Positions 8,174 to 16,542 of a stretch of DNA of 64,000 bases are shown one piece after another. The position numbers were made by a program, and so were the translations under genes. Source of the DNA: Aldehydirespirator sp965221605 (GTDB lineage Bacteria; Actinomycetota; Acidimicrobiia; Acidimicrobiales; Aldehydirespiratoraceae); contig CBDCSK010000014.1 of assembly GCA_965221605.1 (NCBI GenBank), forward strand, positions 625,647-689,646, written 5' to 3'. The notes beneath the pieces were generated by a model. That model was not told the origin of the DNA, did not search any database, and worked only from the letters and a program-made list of their open reading frames with translations. The stretch's first letter is position 1, and each line of letters begins with the position of its first letter.

Positions 8174-8268
8174 CCGGACCTCCTAATACCAAAATCGTCC
8201 GAAGCCTACTGTTAGTTTCGTCCTGCAACTACTGGGATTATCGTCGGTTGTTGCGTAGCCCGGGGAAG

Positions 8269-8298
8269 GCTAATTCAAAATCAGAACTTGGAATAGCT
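8269..8298 (-). promoter_or_regulatory. 30-bp element upstream of the DUF4143 ATPase
   Basis: On the minus strand it contains CAAGTTCTGATTT and GAATTAGC. It matches 27 of 30 bases with 18927-18956, which lies about 25 bp before the start of an ATPase N-terminal fragment. Conservation of this AT-rich sequence upstream of both ATPase copies suggests a promoter or operator, or simply shared ancestry of the leader. Confidence 0.5.
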
Positions 8299-8479
8299 AC
8301 CTATCGCACCGGCGGCCGCGGATCACGTCGGCCGGTAGAGCAACGCCAGTATGTTTCGCTAATCGCTGTGCCTAGTTGATGCTTTCAGATCCTTTAAGGT
8401 ACAGTTGTTGCTGCCGTCGCAAGCCGCGGTCACGGCTCGCCTCAAGCAACCACGCCGCGGAACGGAGGCAGCAGCGCAA

Positions 8480-8920
8480 ATGGACACCAGTACATTCGAT
8501 TTCGACACCTTGACTCTCGTGGTGGCGATCATGGGATCGACGCTCACTCTCGTCATCCTGATGTACCGGCAGTTCAACCACCTCGACAAGAAGTTCGACG
8601 AGCTCAACACCAAGGTTGGGAGGTTGGAAACAACGATCGCCCCGATCGACACCCGCTTCAACGGCATCGACACCCGCTTCAACGGCATCGACGCCCGCTT
8701 CGACGCCCGCTTCGACGGCATCGACACCCGCCTCGACGGCATCGACTCTCGATTCGACAAACTGGAGGCCAGGTTCGACGCTATGGGCCGCGACGTGTCG
8801 GACGCTCGCGAGAGACTGGCCCGCATCGAGGGCCACCTGATGGGGCCCGAGAGCCTCGGCCCTAATCCTTCGCCCGGGCCTGCCGACGGGATTGACGACG
8901 ATCACCGCCAAGCCGGCTGA
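8480..8920 (+). CDS. Small membrane protein with coiled-coil repeats, copy 1
   Basis: 146 residues starting MDTSTFDFDTLTLVVAIMGS. One transmembrane helix lies at about residues 10-30. A coiled coil follows, with short repeats (DTRFNGIDTRFNGID, 7-residue period) and a tail ERLARIEGHLMGPESL. GGAGG lies 12-13 bases before the ATG. The paralogue at 19148-19645 is in opposite orientation and shares the head, the tail and about 75 bp of leader. Short membrane proteins with heptad tails recur beside toxin-antitoxin genes in this window; their job is unknown. Confidence 0.75.
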   Translation: MDTSTFDFDTLTLVVAIMGSTLTLVILMYRQFNHLDKKFDELNTKVGRLETTIAPIDTRFNGIDTRFNGIDARFDARFDGIDTRLDGIDSRFDKLEARFDAMGRDVSDARERLARIEGHLMGPESLGPNPSPGPADGIDDDHRQAG

Positions 8921-8936
8921 ACCATCCGTCGGCACA

Positions 8937-8985
8937 TCGGGCTTCGCTGTTCAACACACTGGCGGAAATGATGGGCCAACCTGCC
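8937..8985 (+). pseudogene. Fragment of the coiled-coil gene head
   Basis: Reads SLFNTLAEMMGQ, identical to the conserved head of the protein at 3590-4222 (SLFNTLAEMMGQQEAE). It has no start and ends after about 16 codons. It is a leftover of another copy of that gene, placed between the coiled-coil gene and the VapBC operator. Confidence 0.65.
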
Positions 8986-9005
8986 GCAGTGGTTCGTTCT
9001 GACAG

Positions 9006-9036
9006 CATACGTATACGCTTCCCAACATACGTATAG
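9006..9036 (+). promoter_or_regulatory. Paired operator sites of the VapBC-like module
   Basis: Two copies of CATACGTATA, each containing the palindrome ATACGTAT, start at 9006 and 9026. They are 20 bp apart, about two helical turns. They lie just upstream of the ribosome binding site of the antitoxin at 9059, the expected place for autorepression by a toxin-antitoxin complex. Confidence 0.7.
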
Positions 9037-9058
9037 CTTGATTGCCGAAGGAGGCATC

Positions 9059-9280
9059 GTGAAGAGGAAGCTCACCATCACCGTGGACGCCGATCTGATT
9101 CCGGCCGCCAAGCAATACGCTCGTTCGAGGGGCGTGTCGCTCTCGAGGTTGATCGAGCAGTCGCTGCGCCGGGTGACCGAGGGGGGTCCGTCGTTCGCCT
9201 CGCGCTGGCGGGGCCAGTTCCGAGCCGCCGAACGGGCCGACGCCCGCTACGACCAGCTCGCCCGCAAGTACCTGCAGTGA
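9059..9280 (+). CDS. VapB-like antitoxin (DUF6364-type)
   Basis: 73 residues starting at GTG 9059, preceded by GAAGGAGG at good spacing. It begins MKRKLTITVDADLIPAAKQY, then ARSRGVSLSRLIEQSLRR, a ribbon-helix-helix-like N-terminus with one strand and two helices, as in DUF6364 antitoxins. The C-terminus (FRAAERADARYDQLARKYLQ) is the probable toxin-binding tail. Its stop overlaps the toxin start (GTGA at 9277), and two palindromic operator sites lie upstream. Together these strongly support a self-regulated toxin-antitoxin operon. Confidence 0.85.
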   Translation: MKRKLTITVDADLIPAAKQYARSRGVSLSRLIEQSLRRVTEGGPSFASRWRGQFRAAERADARYDQLARKYLQ

Positions 9281-9684
9281 TCCTGCTGGACACCGATGTG
9301 CTTGTTGACGTCGCGCTCGACCGCGGGGCTCACGCCGACGGTGCGGCCCGACTCCTCGACCGGGTCGAGAACGGCGATGTGCGGGCCGCCGTCGCATGGC
9401 ACTCGGTGTCGAACCTCTACTATCTGGTCGCCCCTGCGCACGGCGGGGTCCGCACCCGAGACTTCATCGTGCAGCTCGTCAGCTTCGTAGACGTGGCCAA
9501 GACCGGCACCGAGGCGATGAGGTACGCGGCTGGACTGCCGCTGGCCGACTTCGAGGACGCCATGCAAGTAGCAGCCGCTCGGGCCTGCGGTGCCCGCTGG
9601 ATCGTGACCCGCAACCTGCGCGACTACACACGTTCGCCGATCCCCGCGATCAGCCCCCACCAGGCACTGACCGAACTCGCCTAG
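9277..9684 (+). CDS. PIN-domain toxin (VapC-like, PIN_3 type)
   Basis: 135 residues with GTG start overlapping the antitoxin stop. MILLDTDVLVDVALDR holds the first PIN acidic residues (D5, D7). Further conserved positions are in LADFEDAMQVAAAR and WIVTRNLRDY. The WHSVSNLYYLVAP segment is typical of the PIN_3 subgroup. PIN toxins are Mg-dependent RNases, often cutting tRNA or rRNA. The gene looks full length with its metal-binding residues in place, so it is probably active. Confidence 0.9.
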   Translation: MILLDTDVLVDVALDRGAHADGAARLLDRVENGDVRAAVAWHSVSNLYYLVAPAHGGVRTRDFIVQLVSFVDVAKTGTEAMRYAAGLPLADFEDAMQVAAARACGARWIVTRNLRDYTRSPIPAISPHQALTELA

Positions 9685-9735
9685 CCTCCAGGCCGGCACC
9701 GACAACGGTCGGCATTGAGCATCTGATCTGACGCA

Positions 9736-10065
9736 CGGGTTGGCCAGTGCTCGGGTTGGGCGCCTTGGTCGCCTCGCTCTTCGCAGTCGGGGCCGCCCCC
9801 GCGGCCGCGATCGACGAGGACTCCAAGCAGGACCACGCCCCCAAGATGACGGCGTGTCTGGGCGAGGCCGTGCAGGACCATGGGTTCACCGACTTGGGGA
9901 CCCTTGACGCGGCCGCTCGGAACATCAACTGTCTGGCCTACTACGGGATCACCCTCGGCAGGACGGCTGACACGTTCGACCCGAACTCCAACGTGACGCG
10001 CCGTCATATGGCTCTGTTCCTGTAGAGGGCGGCCGGCCTCATGGGCGTCGACTTGATGGGATCCG
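9736..10065 (+). pseudogene. Truncated SLH-protein gene, copy 2
   Basis: Reads GWPVLGLGALVASLFAVGAA, then IDEDSK and the first SLH motifs (NINCLAYYGITLGRTADTFD), closely matching the gene at 845. No start codon precedes the signal core, since a TGA lies just upstream. A TAG at about 10023 replaces a His codon of the parent (LFLHRAA becomes LFL-stop). Similarity continues to RAAGLMGVDLMG and then ends. It is a non-functional 5' fragment or silent donor. Confidence 0.85.
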
Positions 10066-10103
10066 GGCCTCGGGCAGCCGGGACGGCCTGATCTACAGCG
10101 GCC

Positions 10104-10499
10104 TCACCGCTGGGTGACGTTCCTGGGCCGCATTCTGAGAAGCAGCGATACTGCAATCCCGCCTGCGATGTCGAGAACGGCCAGAACCACCCCCCACAGT
10201 GGTTGGCCAGCGACGGCAACTGTGGCTGCCACCACGAGTCCGCCGACAGCGATCACGGTGGCCCGGTCTTGGCCACGTCTTGCTAGCTCGACAGACTTGC
10301 CCAAGGCCTGCTCTTCCATGTCGCGACGATGCTGTGAGTGGGCCATGAAGTCGTTGACGATGGCGGCCCTCGTGTCGTCATCGAACTGGTTCAACAGGTC
10401 AGGCGGCGGCAGCGGTCCTGCGTAGTTCTCGCTGTACGCGACCTGTCGAACTTCTTGCTGCTGGACTTCTTCGGGACGATTCTCCGGCAGATCGGCCAT
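10104..10499 (-). CDS. DUF2335 membrane protein
   Basis: 131 residues starting MADLPENRPEEVQQQEV. The motif YAGPLPPPDLLNQFD, then VNDFMAHSQHRRDMEEQAL, is the DUF2335 signature. Two transmembrane helices follow (TVIAVGGLVVAATVAVAG and WGVVLAVLDIAGGIAVSLLL). The start overlaps the stop of the preceding frame (TGATG), favouring coupling. DUF2335 proteins are common in islands beside toxin-antitoxin genes; their function is not established. Confidence 0.8.
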   Translation of the reverse strand: MADLPENRPEEVQQQEVRQVAYSENYAGPLPPPDLLNQFDDDTRAAIVNDFMAHSQHRRDMEEQALGKSVELARRGQDRATVIAVGGLVVAATVAVAGQPLWGVVLAVLDIAGGIAVSLLLRMRPRNVTQR

Positions 10500-10681
10500 C
10501 AGGCGCGGCTGGCCGACATGCGAGTGCTGAGGACCAGGCGCATCGAGTCGCCCACGCGCTGCCAGGCGTGTGCGGCAACAACCTCGTAGGGCTCGAGGTT
10601 CATCGCATCGACCATCGTCAAGATGTCGTTGGCGCCGAAGAAGTCGAACACCGAGCACGCACCGTCGAGCGCGGTTGGCAC
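10499..10681 (-). CDS. Short frame coupled to the DUF2335 gene
   Basis: About 60 residues from a GTG at 10681 (VPTALDGACSVFDFFGANDI, then LTMVDAMNLEPYEV), ending in TGATG with the DUF2335 start. The frame is open further upstream to about 10930, but that part reads as low-complexity sequence without a plausible start. I do not recognise it. It could be the C-terminal end of a longer decayed gene. Confidence 0.45.
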   Translation of the reverse strand: MPTALDGACSVFDFFGANDILTMVDAMNLEPYEVVAAHAWQRVGDSMRLVLSTRMSASRA

Positions 10682-10814
10682 CCTGACCCATGACGGAAGG
10701 TCCGGTGCCCGATCCGGCGGGCCGATCGCTGCTTCGGTTGGAAGGCCGGTAGCTGACACCCTTCGTCCCTTCGCGGATCGCCCCCGGCAACCGTCCTGTC
10801 GGAGGCATCCCCAT

Positions 10815-10853
10815 GCTACCGCGGATGCGTGCCGAGCGTGCATCCGCGGTAGC
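10815..10853. repeat. Perfect 14-bp inverted repeat
   Basis: GCTACCGCGGATGC (10815-10828) is complemented exactly at 10840-10853 around an 11-base loop. There is no T-run, so it is either an operator for a dimeric regulator or a weak bidirectional terminator. It lies upstream of the DUF2335 transcription unit. Confidence 0.7.
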
Positions 10854-10859
10854 GAATGA

Positions 10860-11369
10860 GCCGCCCGACCAGCGTGAGGCAAACCTGTCTGCGAGCCCTG
10901 GACGTGTGCCAGAGAGCCTATGGGCATCACCGGGAGCAGGTCAGGTGCCCGCCGCAGCGGTGCGCCAGTCAGCGAGGGCCGGCATCCGGCCTATCGAGAT
11001 CGAGACGCTGCCGGGAACTCCCGCAGACTTCCTATCGCCAACACTCGAGGTGCCCGAGACCTTCACTAGGCAGGGCCGCAAGTCCCCGCATGCCTCCGTC
11101 GATCGGAGGTTCGTGCAAGACATCCGGGCCGAGATCGGGACCAACAAGAAGTCCGACGGCCAGGATGTCATCGCCGCACGAACCAGGCTCGTAAATGAGC
11201 CGATCGAGGCCGGGATCCAGTAGTTGCCGACACAGTCCGGCGCCTATGGGTCTCGATGCTCGGATTAGGACCCCTACGCCGACCTCTCGACCGCCTGACG
11301 AGCAGCCTGTCCCGCAGTTCGTGACCCAACCCAATAGGCTGCACCACAAGGAGAGGACAGGAGAGGACC
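10860..11369. other. Gene-poor stretch before an SLH gene
   Basis: Several short open frames overlap here on both strands, but none has a ribosome binding site, a known domain, or similarity to anything else in the window. I leave it unannotated. The last 40 bases hold the leader of the gene at 11370. Confidence 0.4.
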
Positions 11370-12290
11370 ATGGCCATGACCACGACTCCCCCCTCCGGGG
11401 AACCCGAGGCGCACGGCTCGAATGGCCGTGAGGGCGGTCGCCGCGGGCGGGATGGACGCCTCCGGCGTGTGTGGGAGCGGCGCGCGTCCCGGCTGGCCGT
11501 TGGGATCGCCATCGCGGCTGTCGCGTTGACGGCGACAGCCATGGCGCTGGCACAGGGGATCGGCACGTTCCGTGACGTGCCGAACAACCATTACGCCCAC
11601 GACGCGGTGCAGTGGGCCGTTCAGAACGGGATCACTGTGGGATGTCGGGACGGCACGTACTTCTGCCCCGAGACGACAGTGAACAGAGCCCAGTCGGTGA
11701 CGTTCCTGCACCGCTACCAGAACAACGTGATCAGGCCTCTGGAGAATCGGGTCCGAGCGCTGGAGGGCGGGTCCGCCGGAACGCCGGACCCGAACACCGG
11801 GTTCGGGAACCAGCCGACGCCCACGACGGCGCCGCCAAGGACGTTCACCACCAGGGGCACCCAGCACCAGACCCGCTCGTTCAACCTCCCGGCAGGCGTA
11901 TACGAAGCCGTGTTCACGCTGGAGGCCACCAAGGCGGCAACACTCCACAATCAGGACGCCGACGCCGACCCCGAGGCGGTGACACTGATCCAGGTCGAGT
12001 ACCGCGAGAACTCGAGCAGCGCGTGGAAGACCTACGCGGTCAGCACCTTGAAGCTGGAGGGTGGCACCCTGCCGGCCGCAGAGGCGCTGTTCAGGCAAGC
12101 ACCCGCGTCGGGGACGGTCGATGTCGAGATCGCGAACGTGCCCGGACGCCTGCCCACGAGCGGCCAGATCAGGGTCAGCGCCTACATGGCCGACAACACC
12201 GTCACCCCCAACGACGCCGACAGCGACCCCGACCGGACCACCAGGTATGACTTCTCCTGGGGCATAATCCTGACGGAGAAGCGGTCCTGA
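11370..12290 (+). CDS. Membrane-anchored protein with one SLH repeat
   Basis: 306 residues. The ATG at 11370 follows an AGGAGAGG-rich leader. A basic N-terminus (RRGRDGRLRRVWERRASR) precedes a transmembrane or signal helix (LAVGIAIAAVALTATAMALA). One SLH repeat follows at about residues 68-115 (FRDVPNNHYAHDAVQWAVQN, then GITVGCRDGTYFCPETTV). After a short coiled segment and a TPTTAPP linker comes a beta-rich domain of unknown type (about 165-300). It differs from the other three SLH proteins in having one repeat and no Ig-like region. Probably a surface or periplasm-facing protein. Confidence 0.8.
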   Translation: MAMTTTPPSGEPEAHGSNGREGGRRGRDGRLRRVWERRASRLAVGIAIAAVALTATAMALAQGIGTFRDVPNNHYAHDAVQWAVQNGITVGCRDGTYFCPETTVNRAQSVTFLHRYQNNVIRPLENRVRALEGGSAGTPDPNTGFGNQPTPTTAPPRTFTTRGTQHQTRSFNLPAGVYEAVFTLEATKAATLHNQDADADPEAVTLIQVEYRENSSSAWKTYAVSTLKLEGGTLPAAEALFRQAPASGTVDVEIANVPGRLPTSGQIRVSAYMADNTVTPNDADSDPDRTTRYDFSWGIILTEKRS

Positions 12291-12396
12291 GCGTCCTTCC
12301 CGGGGCTGGTGGCCGACCGGCCGTGACGGAAGCCGCCTAGCGCGGGACGCGGCCATCAGCGCCGCCAGCGAACTTCGGCATCACCCACCGGCGCTG

Positions 12397-12504
12397 CCCG
12401 GGCCCGACGATGGCCGGACCCGGCGCAGTTTCTCGGGTGAGTTGTGTGTCGTAGACCCATAGGACGGGTACCGAGATCCTGCACCCGGGCCCGACGATCG
12501 GCCG
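12397..12504. repeat. 21-bp direct repeat between convergent SLH genes
   Basis: CCCGGGCCCGACGATGGCCGG at 12397 recurs with one change at 12484. Each copy holds a CCCGGG core and partial dyad symmetry. It lies in the 238-bp gap between two convergent SLH genes, so a terminator role is possible but not shown. Confidence 0.5.
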
Positions 12505-12528
12505 GCGGAGGGGCAACGGTTCGGGGGG

Positions 12529-14598
12529 CTAGGTGACTAGGTACCAGTCGGTGCGATCGGCCTGGTTGTCGGGATCGCGTGACGACCAGCCCAGCAGCAG
12601 GATGCCGTCGCTGTCCAACTCGTTGGCGAGCACGCTCTCGAAGAGGCTCAGCGACACGATGGTGCCGTCGAGGCGGAACCGATCGTTGCCGTCGTAGGCG
12701 ACCACCGTCGGGGTCCCGAAACCGCTGGTCAGATCGACGACGACCTCGTTGCGCTGGGGGTCGGCCGCGAGCACCTCATATGTCCCGCCGCCGGTTGTCA
12801 CCTCGAAACCGACCGGTGGGTCGGCGGCCCACAGGAAGTCGATGGTACCGGTCGGGCCGCTGTGGGGGTCCGCGAGCGACGCGGTCAGGGTTTCGCTACT
12901 GCCGGCGGTGCCGGAGTGTTGGTAGGGAACCCGGGCCATCCCCGACGAGCCGGTCACGAAGCTGCCGGAGAAAGAGAAGGCCGAACTGGTGCTCTGAAGC
13001 ACCACCCTGGCGCCCCTGAAGGGCTGGCCGTACTGATCGGTGACAGTGGCGATCACCACATTGTTGGCCGGCCGCGTGCTCGACCTCGCAGCCCGCAGGT
13101 ACTTGACCGGGGTGGCCAGATCGACTGTGGTCGCTGCCGGGGCGGCGTCGGTGAAGACGACCTGCACATTCTCGACCGGCGCATCGAACCGGGGGCTGTC
13201 GCCGACCGGGGTGACGGTGTAGCGCCACAGGATCTCGTCGGGGGCGGCGTCTCCGGTGTCGCTGCGGTCCGGGTCGGCGCCGTCGAGTGTGAACTCGATC
13301 TTGCCGGTGCTGTCCACCTCGACGGTCTCGGTGCGCCGCTGCGTGAGGGCGCTGCTCGGGGTGGCCGTACCGTCGATCTGGTTGAAGGCCTCCCGCCGGA
13401 TCGTGTAGGAGGCGCCCTCCTCGGGCGGAACCGCCCGCAGCCCGTTCACGCCGACCAGCTGGACGGTGACGGTGACGGTGCCGCCGAAACGGACATGGGT
13501 CGCGTTCTCGGGCAGGCTGTTGCTGACCCTCGCGCCGGTCGCCTCCACGCCCTGGGTGGTCACCTCGACGCTGACGAGCCTGTCGTCGCCGCTGCGGATC
13601 ACGTTCCCGAACTCTCCTGTCCAGGCCCATACGGTCACCGCCGGCGCCTCGGTGGGGCCGAGGCCGATCGTGAAGTCCCCGTCGGGTCCTGTCACCGGGT
13701 CGAGAACATCGATCACGCAGGATGTGCTGCCCGACTCGTCCTTCACGAGAGAACTGCACGAGCCGTCGGAACGGAAGGCCCGGCGGACGTCCGTCGAAGC
13801 GATCGAGAAGACGTCGAGCGCCGCGTTGCTGACCGGAGCGAACACCTCGTCGCGCACCGACACGGTCACCTCACCGGGCAGGTACTGCTGGACCGACACA
13901 CCCTCGGGCCGGGCCGTGGTGTGAGCAAGGGCCCGGGTGATGAAAGCGGCCATCTCCCCGCGGGTCACCGACGCCTCCGGCGAGAAGTCGCCGCCCCCGG
14001 TGCCTCTGGCCACACCCAGCTCGAACAGCGCGCTGGCCGCGCTGTCCTTGGTGATGGGCTGGGTACGGCGCGAGTCTGCGAAAGCGTCGTCGGGTTCGGC
14101 CCCGCCGACGGCGAAGGTCCCGTCGGACTCCAGCACCACGTTCACGCGGGAGTCGTCGCTGGTTGCCGAAGCGAGCAGCCTGGCGATCAGCAACGCCATG
14201 TCGGCCCGGGTCACGGGGTCGGAGCCGGTCGTGGCGAAGTCGGCCACGACAGCGGCGGGATCCGCGCCCGCGATGCGGGCCGATCGCTGCATGAACAGCA
14301 CCATCTCGAACCGGGACACATCCCGGCTCGACCGGAAGGTGCCGTCGCCGTAGCCGATGGTCACCCCGTAGTAGGCCAGGCAGTTGATCGCATCCCGGAA
14401 GATATGCACCGGGGACACATCGGAGAACATCCAGTCCGCAGTGGCGTCACCGACGCAGGCGGTGACCGGGGTTGCATGGTCGGCAACGGTCTCGACCGCG
14501 GCCGCCGGGCGCGCCCCAGCCGCGACAATCGAGGCGACCAGGGCGCCCGCGGCAAGGATCGCCCTGCCCGAACGCCGCCTGCTCACTGGCTGAGGCAT
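12529..14598 (-). CDS. SLH-domain surface protein with Ig-like repeats
   Basis: 689 residues from the ATG at 14598 (AAGGAGG upstream; MPQPVSRRRSGRAILAAG). Signal peptide ends near ARPAAAVE. Three SLH repeats (about residues 45-235; CLAYYGVTIGYGDGTF, DMALLIARLLASA, EMAAFITRALAHT) precede Ig-like segments, including an invasin-like Big_1 unit (NNVVIATVTDQYGQPFRGAR). Same architecture as the genes at 845 and 19938 but clearly diverged. It probably attaches to the wall by its SLH part and displays the C-terminal region. A stronger start and intact signal sequence mark it as expressible. Confidence 0.85.
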   Translation of the reverse strand: MPQPVSRRRSGRAILAAGALVASIVAAGARPAAAVETVADHATPVTACVGDATADWMFSDVSPVHIFRDAINCLAYYGVTIGYGDGTFRSSRDVSRFEMVLFMQRSARIAGADPAAVVADFATTGSDPVTRADMALLIARLLASATSDDSRVNVVLESDGTFAVGGAEPDDAFADSRRTQPITKDSAASALFELGVARGTGGGDFSPEASVTRGEMAAFITRALAHTTARPEGVSVQQYLPGEVTVSVRDEVFAPVSNAALDVFSIASTDVRRAFRSDGSCSSLVKDESGSTSCVIDVLDPVTGPDGDFTIGLGPTEAPAVTVWAWTGEFGNVIRSGDDRLVSVEVTTQGVEATGARVSNSLPENATHVRFGGTVTVTVQLVGVNGLRAVPPEEGASYTIRREAFNQIDGTATPSSALTQRRTETVEVDSTGKIEFTLDGADPDRSDTGDAAPDEILWRYTVTPVGDSPRFDAPVENVQVVFTDAAPAATTVDLATPVKYLRAARSSTRPANNVVIATVTDQYGQPFRGARVVLQSTSSAFSFSGSFVTGSSGMARVPYQHSGTAGSSETLTASLADPHSGPTGTIDFLWAADPPVGFEVTTGGGTYEVLAADPQRNEVVVDLTSGFGTPTVVAYDGNDRFRLDGTIVSLSLFESVLANELDSDGILLLGWSSRDPDNQADRTDWYLVT

Positions 14599-14649
14599 CG
14601 GATCCTCCTTCGCTGGTGGCTGCAACACCTGCACTCAGGCTAGTGTCCC

Positions 14650-14772
14650 GTACGCGGGTATTCGCGCTACCGAGCGCAGGCGTCAGGTGGTAGCCGCCGA
14701 TCTCGATGCCAGCAGCCGCGAGCTGCTTCTGCGCTCGACGGCTGCGCTCGATCGCTGTCGGATCCACATGGG
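14650..14772 (-). pseudogene. Fragment of the 78-residue gene found at 15186-15422
   Basis: Minus-strand reading gives HVDPTAIERSRRAQKQLAAA, then GIEIGGYHLTPALG, nearly identical to residues 18-51 of the protein at 15186-15422. The N-terminal 17 residues and the normal end are absent. It lies between the SLH start and a HicB-like gene. Confidence 0.75.
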
Positions 14773-14795
14773 ACTTGGTCGTCGACTCGCTTGCC

Positions 14796-15008
14796 CTACG
14801 CGAGCATGAGGCGTTCACCCTTGGGTTCCGGGACGGGGTCGTCGAACTCTCTCGCTGTGTCGATCCAGAGGTCGATCGCCGACTCGACGCTGTTGAGCGC
14901 GGCCAGCTTGGTGTCACCGTGAGCGCAGCAGCCCGGAAGCTCTGGAACCTCCGCGACGAAGACGCCGTCCCGGTCGCTCCAGTAGATGATGACCTCGTAC
15001 TTGTGCAT
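14796..15008 (-). CDS. HicB-like antitoxin, full-length copy
   Basis: 70 residues, MHKYEVIIYWSDRDGVFVAE to PVPEPKGERLMLA. GGAGG lies just before the ATG at 15008. It is about 90 percent identical to the copy at 5066-5260 but keeps the final GERLMLA. No HicA gene is visible within 200 bp upstream. It is probably an orphan HicB-type repressor. A third, degenerate copy of its tail lies at 16895-16966 on the opposite strand. Confidence 0.85.
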   Translation of the reverse strand: MHKYEVIIYWSDRDGVFVAEVPELPGCCAHGDTKLAALNSVESAIDLWIDTAREFDDPVPEPKGERLMLA

Positions 15009-15185
15009 TGGCCTCCTCACAGATTGTTGCACAGAATCGTCTGACGGACCTGCCTGACCTGGTAGGGCTTCGCCTGACGACCGTCTCGCTGAAGATTGAT
15101 CAATTCGCGGATGCCTTCTCTTCTGAAGAGGCGATGACTGCCCAGCCCCTCCAGTGGGCGCTTCCGTGTCAATCAGGGGCGGTGT

Positions 15186-15422
15186 TCAGTGATGAGCATT
15201 GGGGTGGCTGGGCACCGCTTCCTCTGGTGCGCTCCTGGGCTTCTGGTCGTCGTATGCGGGGATCGCGCCACCGAGCGCAGGCGTCAGGTGGTAGCCACCG
15301 ATCTCGATGCCGGCATCCGCGAGCTGCTTCTGCGCTCGACGGCTGCGCTCGATCGCTGTCGGATCCACATGCGGGTTGGCTCGGACGATCTCATCTAGGT
15401 CATTCTGTCGCATTGGTGCCAC
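15186..15422 (-). CDS. Conserved small protein (78 aa) of unknown function
   Basis: Starts at GTG 15422 or ATG 15413 (MRQNDLDEIVRANPHVDPTA). The middle contains ERSRRAQKQLADAGIEIGGY. It follows the Clp-fold protease gene by 17 bases and is probably the last gene of that operon. A truncated second copy at 14650-14772 keeps the central 35 residues, which suggests a defined small gene and not a random frame. It is helical and charged in the first half with a Pro/Ala/His tail. Confidence 0.65.
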   Translation of the reverse strand: MAPMRQNDLDEIVRANPHVDPTAIERSRRAQKQLADAGIEIGGYHLTPALGGAIPAYDDQKPRSAPEEAVPSHPNAHH

Positions 15423-15438
15423 GGGCCTTTCTGTGGGG

Positions 15439-16023
15439 TTAGAAGTGGTTCGGAGCGTGAACGAACGACTCGATCTGCGCCTCGGTCATATAGCGGCGCA
15501 GGAACCAAAAGTAGTTCCAAACCGCTTCCCTGAGCTCCGGCCGGGCACCGAGGTCGTCGATCTGTACCCCCAGCGCCTCTTGGAGGGTCTGCATGTCGAT
15601 TCCACGGCTGTGCGTGAGCCAGCGCTCCTGGTCGCTCAAGCACTGCGCGATCTCCTCGGCCCGACTCTCACGCATCTCCAAGGTCACAGGGACGCCCCTG
15701 GTCTCGGTCACGGTCCAGTCCTTGAACTTGTAGTTGGTCAACCAAGTCTTGAGCAGCTCGATCGTGAGGTCCTTGGCTAGCTCGTACCGATGAAGCTCCG
15801 CCAAATCCAGCTTGGACAACAGCACGAGTTCGGCCGTTGACAGAGCCTCCCGCCGGCTCTTCTCAATCAGCCTCGCGTACTGAGTCAGATACGACAGAGC
15901 GGGCTCCAGACGGCCAGCCCGTTCAACTTGTGGATCGATCGGTCCCAAACAGGAGTGGTAGTCCATCCAAATCTCGTCGCCGGACATGGCAAGTACGGTC
16001 CCCGCCGACATCGCACAGTCCAC
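15439..16023 (-). CDS. SDH-type Clp-fold serine protease, N-terminally truncated
   Basis: 194 residues. CAMSAGTVLAMSGDEIWMDY, then HSCLGPIDPQ, matches the catalytic region of serine-dehydrogenase-proteinase/SppA-like enzymes; the Ser in SAGT would be the nucleophile. The N-terminal part of the fold expected before it is absent, and a TGA lies in frame 33 bases upstream of the first codons. The likely start is a GTG at 16023 without a good ribosome binding site. The rest is helical (RLIEKSRREALSTAELVLLS). It follows a retropepsin-like gene by 27 bases. It may be a decayed gene or a shortened regulatory protein. Confidence 0.7.
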   Translation of the reverse strand: MDCAMSAGTVLAMSGDEIWMDYHSCLGPIDPQVERAGRLEPALSYLTQYARLIEKSRREALSTAELVLLSKLDLAELHRYELAKDLTIELLKTWLTNYKFKDWTVTETRGVPVTLEMRESRAEEIAQCLSDQERWLTHSRGIDMQTLQEALGVQIDDLGARPELREAVWNYFWFLRRYMTEAQIESFVHAPNHF

Positions 16024-16050
16024 TACTTCAGATGCCCCGGGCTTGCCGGA

Positions 16051-16542
16051 TCACGACGGCGACCCGTCGACTGCAGGCGGATCGAACCGTATCGTGTCGC
16101 GTTCTACCGTGAGCTTGAACTGCGACAAGAGGTCCATACCGGCCAGCACGTCGAAGCCGCCCCAGTTCTTGAGGGTGATTGTACGGTTCCCGGCTTCATC
16201 CGGTTCCGATTCCTGCTCTATCCCTGCGGCAACGCGCATGTCGATGGCGTGCGAGGCGTCGCCGCGCGATGCTTGGGTGGTCGCGGACAACGGCACTCCC
16301 AGCGGCACCCGCACCAGCGCATCCACCGGCGCGACGGTCAGCGGATGGCCGGTCGCGCTGTTGTACCTCTCGTATCGGGGAGGATGGCCCGCCCTCTTGA
16401 TGTGGTGACTCAACAGGTCGCGCGCGAGGCGGCTTCCCGCGATGGTCACCGGTGATCCCGTGTCGATATGCGCCTTCCAGATCCACCACTGCGCCGGATA
16501 CCAGCGCGGAACGATCCATACCGGCGCATAGATTGCTGTCAC
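16051..16542 (-). CDS. Retropepsin-like aspartic protease
   Basis: 163 residues. HIDTGSPVTIAGSRLA contains the DTG active-site motif at about residue 27, and VLAGMDLLSQFKLTVERDTI is the usual second conserved strand-helix of clan AA single-domain proteases. These act as dimers. The GTG at 16542 overlaps the stop of the DUF5678-like gene (GTGA), so expression is coupled. Bacterial members often sit in small operons with DUF5678-like partners; substrate unknown. Downstream is a truncated Clp-fold protease. Confidence 0.8.
   Translation of the reverse strand: MTAIYAPVWIVPRWYPAQWWIWKAHIDTGSPVTIAGSRLARDLLSHHIKRAGHPPRYERYNSATGHPLTVAPVDALVRVPLGVPLSATTQASRGDASHAIDMRVAAGIEQESEPDEAGNRTITLKNWGGFDVLAGMDLLSQFKLTVERDTIRFDPPAVDGSPS

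Noticed and set aside
10813..11223. Plus-strand frame of 136 codons
   Set aside because: Starts inside an inverted repeat and has no ribosome binding site or motif.
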